A DNA stretch of 64,000 nt from Musa acuminata AAA Group (Eukaryota > Streptophyta > Magnoliopsida > Zingiberales > Musaceae), in NCBI RefSeq assembly GCF_036884655.1, contig NC_088355.1, positions 39,375,001 through 39,439,000 of the forward strand. The letters run 5' to 3'. The notes under the pieces were generated by a model. That model worked only from the letters and a program-made list of their open reading frames with translations. It did no database searches and had not been told where the DNA came from. Positions within the stretch are counted from its first letter, which is position 1. Each line of letters begins with the position of its first letter. The position numbers and the translations under genes are program-made. Positions 34,984-45,789 of this stretch are shown here, one piece after another.

Positions 34984-36840
34984 ATAACAAAAATCTGTTT
35001 TCCCCTTGAATGGTCAAACACAGATTATATCAAATATAAACAGCTAATCTTAGCTCGCTACTACCAATAGCAACAAAAAGGGGACAACCACGAACATATA
35101 TTAGCATCACCTTATTGCTGTCATGATCTCATATATTTGCGCCACCCCTTCCACTTGCTGAACCAAATGGACACGATGTGCAGCATGCAAGTCTTTGTAT
35201 TGAAAGACTTCTCGGACTTGTACAAACGTGTGTTGCACGAAAACTCAGTTGAACCTGCCATGCCCTTTCGGCAACTCGGTGATAATAGTTGACCTTAGAA
35301 AATGTTACCAACAATTGTTGATTTTATATTAGTGTTATTCGTATTAAATTTGTATTACCACTATGAGATTTATTTGTTTGTGAGATTAATATTAAAAGCT
35401 GCCACAGAGTTCGTCAACTTATAAGATTAAATATATTATGGTATTGAACATTTTCAAAAGACTGTTCTATGGTCACATCAACTAAAATAAGTGAATAAAG
35501 TTTGAGTATTCAAGTATGTCAACTGATCTTTTAGAATTTTGGGCATGTTTGGCCCCCAATTTTAGAAGGTTGAGATCCTGTTAACAGTTGGATATAAAAT
35601 CTTACCAAATTATCATTGCTAGCTCTTAATATCTAGGTGCAACACATAGTCAAACACTTGCTAATGAAAAAGAAGTTGATGACTATGAATATATTATTCC
35701 CACCAAAATTGCAGATCTACCAATGCCCGAACTAAAATTATGACGCCTAAAATTGGGGTGTTTTACATTGGTCAGCCAGTTTCTAGGGACATTTTTTGCC
35801 TGGTTAAATATTCACAACTGACTTTAGAAGGCTGACTTCCTAAGAGAAATGAGATACAAAATTTTTATCAAATCTTCCATAGAACTTTTTCTCTAATTGC
35901 AATGTGCAGTCAACCCCAGCTCCTAAAACCATAATTAGTATATTATTGTTACTATTTAGAAAATGAAGTTTAGAGAAGACAGATCACAATTGACAGTATT
36001 CAGCTTTCACGATGGACATGGTCAGTGATCCATGAGTTGGACAGAAAGGAAAAGAGAAACAAAAGTGACTGCTATAAACTATGTGAACCATTGCTTCATT
36101 TTAGAGCCACACTAGGCAAAAACTCGAACAATCAAGTGTGTGAGAAGATGCATAAACTATGTGCCAGGTGATATCCCTATCTCGGACAAATACTAGGGAA
36201 ATATCAGTTTTCTAATATCGACTATGGGCTGAAGAAATTCCTCACCAGCTTACAGATGTGACTGCTCGAGTTAGAAGCGACGGACGGATCCGCAGCCGGA
36301 CATAGGATCCCGAAATTGCAAGATGATTTCTATATCTTTTCCTTGGAAAACATCAGACAGGCAGAGCATTATGTTAGAAACATCTTATCTATTATGTGCT
36401 TAACAACCCTAATTTATTGTCGCATGTCTTGCTAACCTCGTCTTCGAGTAGTCCCATATGTGCCACTGGAGTCCGTGCCACCTCTCTGAAACAAGAATTG
36501 CCGCTTCACGTGGAAGTAGTGTCCTCATGAAGCCTCAATATTGCATCTTGGATGATGTAACCTGTCATAAGCAGGTTTATCCTATCATCGCACGGTTGTA
36601 TTTGTATCAAAGTTCAATAATATTGACCTCCCATGCATCATAATTATCAATTTAAAACAGAATTAACAATAATGATTTCAAAAATTATAAAGAAAAACTA
36701 TAAAAATCCTGACCATTCGATAATTAATGCACGGTGAGCCATGCAAAGTTGCAGATGTTCCTTACCGACCAAGTCATACTTTTTGTGATCATGATTGAGG
36801 GCAGACCAGATGCAAAAAAAAACTAGTTCCAGATTCTAGT
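30091..36840. other. Long stretch with no gene that I can assign
   Basis: 6.7 kb of mixed AT-rich sequence. The longest frame (30098-30703, +) begins inside a TTC repeat and has no recognisable domain. A possible exon-like piece with good acceptor and donor (TTTCAG|AGAGG...GACGAG|GTTAGC) lies at about 36435-36485 on the - strand, and could belong to the HORMA pseudogene's 3' part. An AT microsatellite is at 34943-34983. Nothing else recognised. Confidence 0.4.
34943..34983. repeat. (AT)n / (ATAC)n microsatellite
   Basis: GTATATATATACATACATAT followed by ATACATATATATATATATATA; a simple repeat with no other feature. Confidence 0.9.
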
Positions 36841-36855
36841 CTGAATGCTAGCGTA

Positions 36856-38219
36856 CCGTGACATCATCATGGTAAAGGAGCTTCATCAAAATGGTGCGCC
36901 GAAACATAGAAACCAGCCACTTCAGCTTTTTATTTTGAAGTAAAACAAACGAGTAACCGCCATCACGCTTACCCTCCTCAGGCGTTTGATCCAAAGGTCT
37001 CATCAGAATCATCTTGCCAGCAGAGCTCCTGAAACATACAACTAACTGTTTAAATGCATACCTATCAATGCCCACCAGATGACAAAATATTTTCACTTGG
37101 ACGGCTATGATGGGATAAAGAGGAACATGAACCCCTTCATATTTAGGCATAACTTGACAGACTCCATCAATTTTATCTGATTGGATCAGAGGTTACATCA
37201 ATCATGTTAGATTTTAGACGCACCGTTCTTTTTGTTTCCGGTCCGACTAATTTTCATGCAAACCTCATAATTTTTCGAACAAGTATAGCTGAAGGAAACT
37301 GCAGCTATGTGTATTGACATGCTTTAGTTCATGTAAATCACAAAGACAGACAAAGAGAAACAAGAGAGTTCAATCGACAACTGAAGTCTTGGATATATTT
37401 GTGGCTCCGGAGTGTACGTCCTATAAATGAAAACTAAGTCGAATCAATCGATAGTCAAGAAAGTTGGTCCTTACGAGTATACTGGTCGATCATCGGACCT
37501 GACGTCTCCTCACAAATACAGAACATAAGCGTCTTCAGGTACTTCTTCTGCAACGCATCATAGGCACCTAAGTGAAAATTAAAACCAAATTGCTCAGACA
37601 AAACCACATATCTCCTTCAAAATACAAGAAGCAGAACTTTTCTGATCTACAATAAAACTATGACTATAATTATTATTATATTTTGGCATATTGATCTATA
37701 AGCCACCGAAAGCAATCCCCTTAAAACTTCACCAAGTTAATGAACTTAGACCACATTCTCGAAAAACTGCATTAACTAGAATCTCATTTAGCATCCTAAC
37801 ACTGTCCAAGTCTGGAAGACACGGAAGGCTACTATGCGTTCCTTTCAATTCAGGCACAGTCTGATCACTAGTAACAACTATAGTTGCACAATTAGTAAGA
37901 AATTACGAAGAAAATCCAATAGAACTAAATAATCGCTTCGTTTCCTTCCTATGAAACGGTGAATACTCCCGATTTAAAAGAAAGGGTCTCGATCTAGCAT
38001 GATCAAGCAGCAGAAAACACCGATCTGAAGAAAAGAGATCCAGAAGGAAACGCTCATGCAATCCACTACACAAAGACAGACAGGAAAGTTAACTACAATC
38101 GGATCGAAGAAAGAAAGGGATAGATCCAAAGAAGAGTTCGTTGATCGGGTTACCAAGAGCAGCGAATCATTGTCTGTGATCTCGGTTTCCTTCACTAGCC
38201 GAGCAAAACAGAGAACCAA
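36856..38219 (-). pseudogene. HORMA-domain (ASY1/PAIR2-like) gene, broken
   Basis: Pieces of a meiotic-axis HORMA protein can be read in order on the - strand: VKETEITDNDSLLL (about 38145-38190); a weak TVPEL...DSVRMLNEI block (about 37780-37862); [20 protein letters not shown] then GPMIDQYT (37567-37475, good AG acceptor); SYTCSKNYEVCMKI then SRTGNKKNG and, in another frame, DVTSDPIR (37288-37177); SSAGKMILMRPLDQTPEE (ending about 36975); RTILMKLLYHDDVT (about 36898-36856). Signs of death: no ATG at the expected start (TTG instead), stop and frameshift after NGASKI, a donor changed to AT after DPIR, and no AG acceptor before RTILMKLL (TTTCGG). Live homologues organise chromosome axes and synapsis in meiosis. 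No SWIRM or C-terminal part was recognised. Confidence 0.75.
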
Positions 38220-38523
38220 ATCGGATCAGAAAGGCAAGACGAAACTGAGATAGAGAGGGAAGGAAAAGAGAGCAAGCCATTTCGAACGAGGCGATCGAGA
38301 TAGCTCAACAGAGAATGAGGGATGGGGAAGAGTTCGAAACGTTGGCGGGATGGGGTGGGCTCTCTATAGGCGACGAGGCTAAATGTTTAGCTTTATGATT
38401 CGTTCGTGGGTTCTCGAATGTCGCCGAGGGCATTGCCGTCTGTAAATTTCAATCTCGAGTCTGGAATTTTGGGCGGTTAATTTTTGAAAAGCGTATTTAG
38501 AATAGCTGTTAAAATGCCCATTC

Positions 38524-38548
38524 AACCGTTACAATGATTGTAACGGTT
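38524..38548. repeat. 25-bp perfect palindrome with MYB-type cores
   Basis: AACCGTTACAAT, one G, then ATTGTAACGGTT: 12-bp arms, single-base centre. Each arm carries AACGG/CCGTT, the core of plant MSA and MYB sites. It lies about 330 bp upstream (on the - strand) of the HORMA pseudogene start. Confidence 0.9.
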
Positions 38549-38722
38549 CGTATATTTCATATTAGTATATCGGACGTCATAAGAAGCGGTAATTACAACG
38601 CGGACGGCAAATAGCGTGTCCTATTGGTTCAATCTCGACTATACCAATAAGAATCAAATTAATGCTCCAAAACAAGCCGATAGTAAGTCTAATCCAAGCC
38701 GATCGCAATCTTCGTTTGGAGT

Positions 38723-39331
38723 TGTTGGGGAACCTTATGTCATGGCCAATGGATCGGCATGGCTTAGTCCAATCTTGAGTGCACAGAGTTGCCCATGTGG
38801 ATACTCGAACGGAGGTGGTCAATATTAGGTTCGGTCTGGGCTTCGTATCCAGAATTGATTCGAGATAGAGCAAGGAGTTGCTCGTCCTCCCCCGCCAAGT
38901 TCCTGCACACAGGCTGAAGTCAAGAGAGAGATTTACTGACTCGATCCATCCGAAACATAAGTTAGTGTTGAGTAGGATTAAGTGGAGTTGAAGTGTTCGA
39001 GGTCCTCCCCCCTGACGCTGATTAGGGGGTTGACTTTTATACCTACGAACAAGGGTCGATAGTACGTGATCTATTAATAGTGGTTGATTCCTCGGGTGGC
39101 CATCTTGTATCTCTTATGCGAGCATCGATCGACCTGCATGGATCTACGTCACGTAGTGCCATTTTGAGCTTTCCAGAGCGACTTTATGCTATGCGATGTC
39201 GTCTCGTATGGCTTCGGATAGCGGGGGAACATGTGATCGTCACGTTGATGCAATGCAACATATCAGCCATGAGGCTCCGCGTTAGTGTTGACATGGCTAC
39301 TGACTATTGCCACGGGGGTGGTACTAGAATA
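38723..39331 (-). repeat. 3' LTR of Gypsy element 1
   Basis: Starts TGTTGGGGAACC and aligns along its length with 42529-43159 (for example GAGCAAGGAGTTGCTC and AGTGTTCGAGGTCCTCCCC). The last few bases before the minisatellite (…GTACTAGAATA) have lost the terminal CCTATCA present in the other LTR. Confidence 0.85.
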
Positions 39332-39334
39332 GAT

Positions 39335-40110
39335 CGGGCATTGGACTGGTCAAGACATGACTCAGACATTGGACTAGCTATGAGGCATGGCTTGTGCATT
39401 GGACTGATTGAGATACAACTCAGACATTAGACTGGTTACGAGGTGTAGCTCGGGCATTGGACTGGTTGAGACGTGACACGAACATTATTTGGCTGAGGTG
39501 CACAACTCAGGCACTGTTTGGCCGAGGTGCACCACTCGGACACTGTTTGGTCGAGGTGCACAACTCAGGCACTATTTGGCCGAGATGCACCACTTAGACA
39601 TTGTTTGGCCAAAGTGCATGACTCAAGCACTGTTTGGTCGAGTTGCATGACTTGGGTATTGTTTGGCCGAGGTGCACAACTTGAGCACTATTTAATCGAG
39701 GTGCATGACTCTGGCACTATTTGGCTGAATGCACCACTCGAGCACTATTTGGCTAAGGTGCACCACTTAGGCACTGTTTGGTCGAGGTGCATAACTCGAG
39801 CACTGTTTGGCCAAGGTGCACAACTTGGGCAATGTTTGGCTGAGGTGCACCACTCAGACACTATTTGGCCAAGGTGCATAACTTGGGTACTATTTCGGTA
39901 CTATTTGGTCAAGATGCATAACTTGGACACTATTTGGCTGAGGTGCATGACTCAGGCACTGTTTAGCTAAGGTGCATAACTTGGATATTGTTTAGTTAAG
40001 GTGCATAACTCGGGCACTGTTTGATCGAGATGCACAACTCGGACACCGTTTGGCCAAGGTGTACGACTTAGGCACTGTTTGGCCGAGGTGCACAACTCAG
40101 GCACTTGCTC
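39335..40110. repeat. 29-bp minisatellite, about 26 units
   Basis: The basic unit is CACTGTTTGGCCGAGGTG plus CACAACTCAGG, 29 bp, repeated head to tail with 5-25% variation from about 39484 to 40110 (roughly 21 units). It is preceded by five more diverged units of alternating 28 and 30 bp beginning ATTGGACTGG (39340-39484). Because 29 is not a multiple of 3, all frames cycle through the unit every 87 bp, and a 150-codon frame stays open (39518-39970). It occupies the position where pol should lie in the element. Confidence 0.92.
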
Positions 40111-40169
40111 CACTGTAGCAAGGCCTTTTTTTTTTTTTTTCTTTTTTGATCTACACACCTTGGGCTCAT

Positions 40170-41130
40170 CTACTTCCGGCCTCGATAAAGGATGCCTTCT
40201 TCTTTCTCAGATCTGCTCACATGGGTAGCTCCTAGTGGGGCCTCTTGTGCGACTCCTTGCACTTTCTTACCACTAGTACCTCTGCAGTAACATACTAGTT
40301 GGCCTATTAGAGCATCTTGGGAATGGTCGCTGGTGGTCTCTCGACTAGTGACCAAAAGAACCTTGAATGTTGTAGGCCCGTCAAGAATGCTTGCATAACC
40401 AAAGAGGGGTGAGCATTCGGAACCCCTTGGATCTCAGTAGTGAAGCGAGCGATGAAGAGGGAGAGGGATTCATCCTTCTTCTGCCTTAGCCTGAGGAGCA
40501 TGGCCATGAATAGTTCAGGTCACGTGCTGGCTAAGAAGTGAAGCTTGAGTTCCCTTGTAACCTAATCAAAATACGAGACCAAGGATGACCTTAATTGGTT
40601 ATACCACATCCAAGTCGGGCCTCGGAGGGTGGTAGAAAATGCCCGACACATCAGGACATCGGAAGTGTCATATAGGGCCATCTGGGCCTGAAAGGTAGCA
40701 AAGTGGTCCGCTGGATCGGAGCCACCATCATAAGACTCCAACATCGAGGAGCAAAAGTTGAGGGGGATAGGCTTGTCCTAGATTTCTTGGGCAAAGGGTG
40801 ACCCAACTGAGGTACTTTCCTTGAGCTTCTCCTTAGATTTATGGAATTCCTTTTGAACCTCGTCTAGGCGTCGATTCACCAATCGCAACTGGGCCTAGAA
40901 CAAGTCGATCGCCGAGTCAGACGATAGGGTGTTGGCTTCGGGGAAGGTCGAGGCAATGTGTTTAGGCACAGGGACGTTGTGCTCTGTCATTGGCCTCGAG
41001 TGTCCTGATTGCTCCCTGGTTAGGGGATAGGCATCTAGAGCTAGATGTGGCTGGTTGATCGGGGTGGCATTGTGATATGTAGGGATGAGCATAGGTTGGA
41101 TCAACAACGACGGTCGTGGGGGGAGAACCA
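40170..41130 (-). mobile_element. gag remnant of Gypsy element 1
   Basis: Pieces on the - strand, with frame breaks: LESYDGGSDPADHFATFQAQ then MALYDTSDVLMCRAFSTTLR and GPTWMWYNQLRSSLVSYFD; then [40 protein letters not shown] and [13 protein letters not shown]. This is the Gypsy retrotransposon gag (capsid) pattern. A more N-terminal piece lies up to 41131. The corresponding region of element 2 (49387-49760) is clearly related. Confidence 0.85.
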
Positions 41131-41215
41131 TGTACTGAGCTAGCTAGGGTATGACGGGTACGATGGTCTACATCATCCCAGTTAACGCTTGCACTTGGTG
41201 GTTGAGGTTGAGGAA

Positions 41216-42272
41216 TGCTGGGAAATAGCGGGTCGACTTCTCATGCATAGTGGAAAATAAAAATAAAATCAGAATTTTTAAAGTTAACTACTTGGTCATT
41301 GTGCCACGATTGTTATGCGAGAAAACCACAAAACCGAAGAATTGAACGTATCATGTTGGTAATGTTACCTAGAGAGATTGTATATCCTTGAAATTTCTAG
41401 ATCCAATGGAGTGGATGAAGGAGAACTTACATACTCCTCTCTAGCAGTAATCTACATAGCACACGCAGCGATGACGCTCCTCAGATCATTGCGTGATCTC
41501 CCCCTTCGTGTGCATCATAAGGCTAGAGACCATATATTGGGCATGGTAATGTCAGACACATACGAAGTCCTATCTGAGTCTCGCTCTAATTAGATTCCCC
41601 CGAAGAACTCCTCTCTCGATCCGAACGACCCTAACTAGGGATTTTGTCTGAGTGAGCACACACAAGATATTTCTCTCCTGATGTCGAGAGTGGATGATCC
41701 TCTATTGACACTTAATTGTCTTCATAAGATTGGTTGTCATTCCCAAGAACTAGTTGTACCAGATCTGGAACTTCTAAACCTGTAAGTCCGACGTCAAAGA
41801 ATGGAGTACTCATACAAGGCATCTTTGGTATCTAAAGTCTAAGGACCAGACACACAACTAGGACTATAGAATCATTATCTAACGTCAGGTATCATTAACC
41901 ATCCAGCATTCCATAAGTAGATCAATCAATGAACTTATTCTCTAATGAGCACATGTACTGTACCTCAAGTGTCCCTACATGAGCGACTATGAGACTAGCC
42001 ACCTCCATCATATGGACCAATATACAGCGCTCCGGCAGTTATCTCAATGTCCTTCACAAGTGATGATTTAGGATTTGTGTTTAAAAGTGAATCAGTCTCA
42101 TTATCGTGATCTCATCACGATTCGATTCCCATTGCACAAATCCAAGAATATCACAATATACATCCAGATAATATATGATAAAATGCCAGTAATAATAAGT
42201 AAAGAGATTGTCGTAGCGTGTTACATGTGTCATCACTCACATGATTGGCTTGTAAGGCATATATAACTAACA
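41216..42272 (-). mobile_element. Solo Copia LTR nested in Gypsy element 1
   Basis: 1057 bp starting (on the - strand) TGTTAGTTATA and ending CCCAGCA, flanked by identical AGGAA at 41211-41215 and 42273-42277. Removing LTR and one AGGAA gives GAGGTTGAGGAATGCCTCG, matching the uninterrupted GAGGCTAAGGAACGCCTC of Gypsy element 2 near 50180. Same family as the LTRs at 3500-4660 and 10984-12583, but about 0.5 kb shorter: the middle part with the TATA box is deleted near 41520. Confidence 0.92.
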
Positions 42273-42528
42273 AGGAATGCCTCGATGGAGACGACCAGCT
42301 ACCTCGCACCAGCCCCGGAAGGCAAGAGCCCGTGATCGTTGAATAAATGCTAATAGTGCCCTAGAGTCTTAAGCCGAGGCACTTCTATCCATATGCGGGA
42401 GAGTGGGGAGTTGCCCTCCGAGGTCAAAGGTGGAGATGGTGGCGGGTGCCTTCTCGCCAGGGTGTTTGCTTGGGTTATTTAGTGGTGGACGCTATTGTGA
42501 CATCGGGCCCTTCTTTAGTGCCAAAACT

Positions 42529-43159
42529 ATTAAGGAACCTTTTGCCATGGCTAATAGATCAGCACGACTTAGTCCAATCTCGAGTGTGCATTGTCGCCCA
42601 CATGGATGCTCAAACGAAGGTGGTCGACTTTAAGTTCAGTCCGGGTTTTGTCTCCTGAATTGATCCGAGGTAGAGCAAGGAGTTGCTCTTCCTCCCCTAC
42701 CAAGTTTCTACACACAGATCGAAGTCGAGAGGGGGATTTCCCAACTCAACCTCTCCGAAGTATAAGTTAGTGTTGAGTGGGGTTAAGTGGAGTTGAAGTG
42801 TTCGAGGTCCTCCCCTTGACGCTGATTAGGGGATTGGCCTTTATACCTATGAACGAGGGTCGGTCATACATGATCTATTAATGGTGATCGGCTCCTTGGG
42901 TAGCCGGCTTGTACCTTATGTGCGAGCTCTAATCGACCTACACGGATTCGCGCCGAGCGACGCCGTTCCAAACTTTCCGGAGCGGCTTTGTGCTATGCAG
43001 CGTCATCTCGTACAGCCTCGGATAGTGTCGGAATAGGTGACCATCGAGTCCGAGGTATCACGTCGATGTAATGCACCATATCAATCCTAAGGCTCAGCGT
43101 TGGCACTAACGTGGCTACTGAATGCTACCGTGGGGATGGTACCAGAATATACCCTATCA
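42529..43159 (-). repeat. 5' LTR of Gypsy element 1
   Basis: 631 bp ending CCCTATCA before the GGAGT target duplication. It contains the same landmarks as the 3' LTR and begins TATTAAGG beside the presumed primer-binding region (+ strand CTTCTTTAGTGCCAAAAC). Confidence 0.87.
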
Positions 43160-43580
43160 GGAGTTACTTAGGGAACTCTCTAATCATCTAACATAGTAAT
43201 TAAAATAAATAACTACTTCACCGTATAAATATTTAAATTTTTTTTTTATTTTTTCCTTTTCTTCTCATCCACTTTGTTATTTTGAGCTAGGGAGCTAATT
43301 ACCATCTGATGCAGTAATTAAAATCGAGAACAACTTCAATAGATCCACAGAATGATTATTAATCAACATAGACGAAGACCTTTCTTACACTTGAGACTAA
43401 TGAAGTTCCATCAAGGGTGGGAGCCTCTTCCATGATAAGAATCGCCAGGGAACAACACAAGAGCGGAGACAATTAGCCACGCAACCAAGTGGGAGAATGA
43501 GAGAGAGAGAGAGTGTATGCAGTGGCTTTGGGTGCTTAGATAGATGAGCAGGGGTGGGTGGGTGTTAGAGGAGGATGCAG
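43160..43580. other. Spacer / 3' side of DUF3339 gene
   Basis: Contains a degenerate direct repeat of about 60 bp: CTTAGGGAACTC...CATCTAACATAGTAATTAAAAT (43170-43210) and CTAGGGAGCTA...CATCTGATGCAGTAATTAAAAT (43286-43325). The interval 43380-43580 is probably 3' UTR of the gene on the - strand. Confidence 0.5.
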
Positions 43581-43581
43581 G

Positions 43582-43786
43582 CTAGCCAGTGTAGACGTGG
43601 ACGCCGACGGCGAGGATGAAGATGGCGGTGAGGGCGAAGAAGATGATGGAGTGGACGAAGATGGCGATGCCGCTGGTCTGGAGGGTGCCGAACTCGACCA
43701 GCCGCCCCTTGCCTGGGATCTGGAACAGCAAGCCCGGGGAGAGCAGCACGAAGAGCACCACCGCCACGAACACCGGACCCCAGTCC

Positions 43787-43791
<5 letters not shown>
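43582..43791 (-). CDS. DUF3339 small membrane protein
   Basis: 69 codons plus stop, single exon. It starts MADWGPVFVAVVLFVLLSPG, then LLFQIPGKGRLVEFGTLQTS, and ends HSIIFFALTAIFILAVGVHVYTG. Two hydrophobic helices (about 6-24 and 43-65) flank a basic loop. The length (~69 aa), the MADWGPV start, the PG(K)GR loop and the HSIIFF helix are hallmarks of the plant DUF3339 family; function unknown, membrane-located by prediction. The gene sits between two Gypsy elements. The start codon is immediately preceded by a (GA)20 run on the sense strand. Confidence 0.93.

Positions 43792-43830
<39 letters not shown>
43791..43830. repeat. (TC)20 microsatellite touching the DUF3339 start codon
   Basis: Twenty uninterrupted TC units on the + strand, so the sense strand reads (GA)n directly into ATG (the first T of the run is the complement of the A of ATG). 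It therefore forms the last 39 nt of the 5' UTR. Confidence 0.95.
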
Positions 43831-43831
<1 letters not shown>

Positions 43832-43832
<1 letters not shown>

Positions 43833-45237
43833 GATCTCTCTTTCCTTGTCCTGCTACTGATGGTAATCTCTATCTTGCAGTCTTTGCAACAGGGAGGGGA
43901 GGAAGACAAGAGGTTGAGGGAGGGATAAGGAGAAGGGAAAGGAATGAAAAGGTTTTGTGTGCGAACCGACACATGCAAAAGGCAACACCACTACCATCTC
44001 AACCACCGGGGGTCTCCTCAACGTCGTCTATTGTCAAGTCGCTGCCCATGGCCGAGGAAACGGACAGGAGAAGGGAAGACGACGAGACACGTCGAAGCTT
44101 TCTCCACGCGGGTCCACGTCAGCGAGGAATGGAATTCCCCAACCACGGTTGTCGGTGGCCATTGTGCAAGCACGCACTTTGATGATGCCTTTTATTTTCT
44201 TTTATTTTATTTTAATACTATTATTGAAAATTCTGATCGTCCAACTCGTTCGATCGCGAAGCCAATCTCTCCGTCATAGCTATAAGATTGTGGGCTGAGC
44301 ATACTCGATCGAAGATCTTACAAAATTATATCCGATGCATACAATTAGGTTAATAAAATTAAAAAATAATAAAATATTTGAACGATTCAAAAATCTTTTG
44401 ATGAATTATTGTACATGTCATCTTCTTATAAAGAGTTTAAGTAATTGTTATGATAAATGATAAGTTAATACATAGAAACGATTATCCACAGTATGTTTTT
44501 ACTTAGCTTACGTGTCAGATTAATGGGGCATCTAAACGAATATTAAGTTGATGCTTACTTATCAATTATTATTATATTATTTTTATTTTATTAAATATCA
44601 TTGATTAATATTGATTTGTCTGTAAAAACACTATATGCTTTTACTTATGGTGCCCCACTGCGATGACTTTATTATCTTTTTGAATTTATTATATAATATA
44701 AAGAAATCAATTTATTTTATCACCCTCTTCGTTTTTCACAATGCTGCATCTTCCTCTCTTTCCATATTATCATCCTTTTTTATTTTTATCATATTTATTT
44801 TCTCTCCTTATTACCATTGCTAAGGACCCCACATACAACATTCGTTATTCCTCGGTCGCCTCTCATTGTCCTCTTTGCATTCTATCATACTCATCATCTC
44901 TAACTCCTCACTGTTTTTGCCTTATCTTCTTTCGATTCACCTATCTATCTATAAATTTTACTATAAATTATATATTTCTTAAAAAAGAAAGACTATTAAT
45001 TATTGATAAATTATTTACAAAGACGTGTGCCAAACAATCTCACGAGATGAATTTTCATCGTGATAAAAGTTCCCACGAGGCGAGATGGTCGGTGTCACCA
45101 TTAGTTGTTGTACGACTACCCACACTGACCTCCACAAACCAAGTCCAAAATGACGTAAAACAAGAATTTGAGGTACTAACTTATTTAGATTAATGATAAA
45201 ATTGAGAATCCGAAAGATATATAATTTACTGATGTTC
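43832..45237. other. Upstream region of the DUF3339 gene; otherwise empty
   Basis: 43832-44200 is likely 5' UTR and promoter of the DUF3339 gene (- strand), GC-rich at first. From 44200 the sequence is AT-rich with no recognisable gene or repeat; + frames at 44741-45193 have no family resemblance. Confidence 0.45.
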
Positions 45238-45242
45238 TAAAT

Positions 45243-45637
45243 TGTTGGTGAATCTTTACACCATGGTCGAGGAGTCAGCACAGCTGAGTCCAATCCTGAA
45301 TGTGTAAGGTCGCCCACGCGAAGACTCGGGCAGCGGAAGTGCGCATCGAGTTGGGTTGAGTTATGAGTCTTGCGACCTGCTTCTTTGTCGCCAAACCCTG
45401 CACATAAGTTGAGGTCAAGAGAGCGATTTCCCAACTCTATCCCTCTGAAGCTCAAGTTAGCATTGAGTGGAATAAGAGTAAGTTGAATGTGCGAAAAGAC
45501 GTCCCTTAGTGCGAGCCAAGTGGTGGGTTTTTATACCTGTATATGGGGGTTGATCGTACCTAGTTCATTAATGACCACCAACCCCTTAAGCGGCTAGCCT
45601 ATATCTTCCGTGTGGAGGCCGGTTGGCAGAGTTTTCT
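45243..45637 (-). repeat. Truncated 3' LTR of Gypsy element 2
   Basis: Homologous to the 5' LTR from TGTTGGTGAATC to CCGGTTGGC. The LTR beginning, the polypurine tract and the end of integrase are deleted; about 140 bp of unassigned sequence lies between this LTR and the integrase fragment. Confidence 0.85.
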
Positions 45638-45789
45638 TTATAAACCCCCACCCATTCCGCTGGTTCTTACTCATTCATTCCTATGCTCCGACTCCCTTCA
45701 TTGTTTTCCTTGGATGGTTAGCGGTTCAGGTCGGTCAGGATGTCTTCTTCCTCTTCCTTTTCTTCATATAGTTAATTGGGGTCTGAGGT

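Larger units (their letters stand above)
38723..43159 (-). mobile_element. Gypsy element 1 (Tat-like, pol-less) with exact target duplication
   Basis: Bounded by homologous LTRs (38723 to about 39331 and 42529-43159) and flanked by identical 5-bp GGAGT at 38718-38722 and 43160-43164. Ends are TG...CA except for the internal LTR border (TATTAAGG). On the - strand it runs from the 5' LTR at high coordinates through a leader, the nested solo Copia LTR, gag, and a minisatellite, to the 3' LTR. No protease, RT, RNase H or integrase is present, so it is a non-autonomous or deleted derivative of element 2's family: leader, gag and LTR sequences are clearly related to 45243-51321. Confidence 0.88.

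Noticed and set aside
37974..38219. 81-codon - strand ORF taken as a gene by itself
   Set aside because: Only its first part (VKETEITDNDSLLL) matches a protein; the rest runs into a former intron of the HORMA pseudogene.
39518..39970. 150-codon + strand ORF
   Set aside because: It exists only because the 29-bp repeat has no stop in any frame; the peptide is a repeat artefact within a transposon.
39335..40110. 29-bp repeats resembling a CRISPR repeat length
   Set aside because: Units are head to tail with no unique spacers, and the host is a plant; it is a minisatellite.
43616..44182. 188-codon + strand ORF
   Set aside because: Antisense of DUF3339 and read-through of the TC microsatellite.
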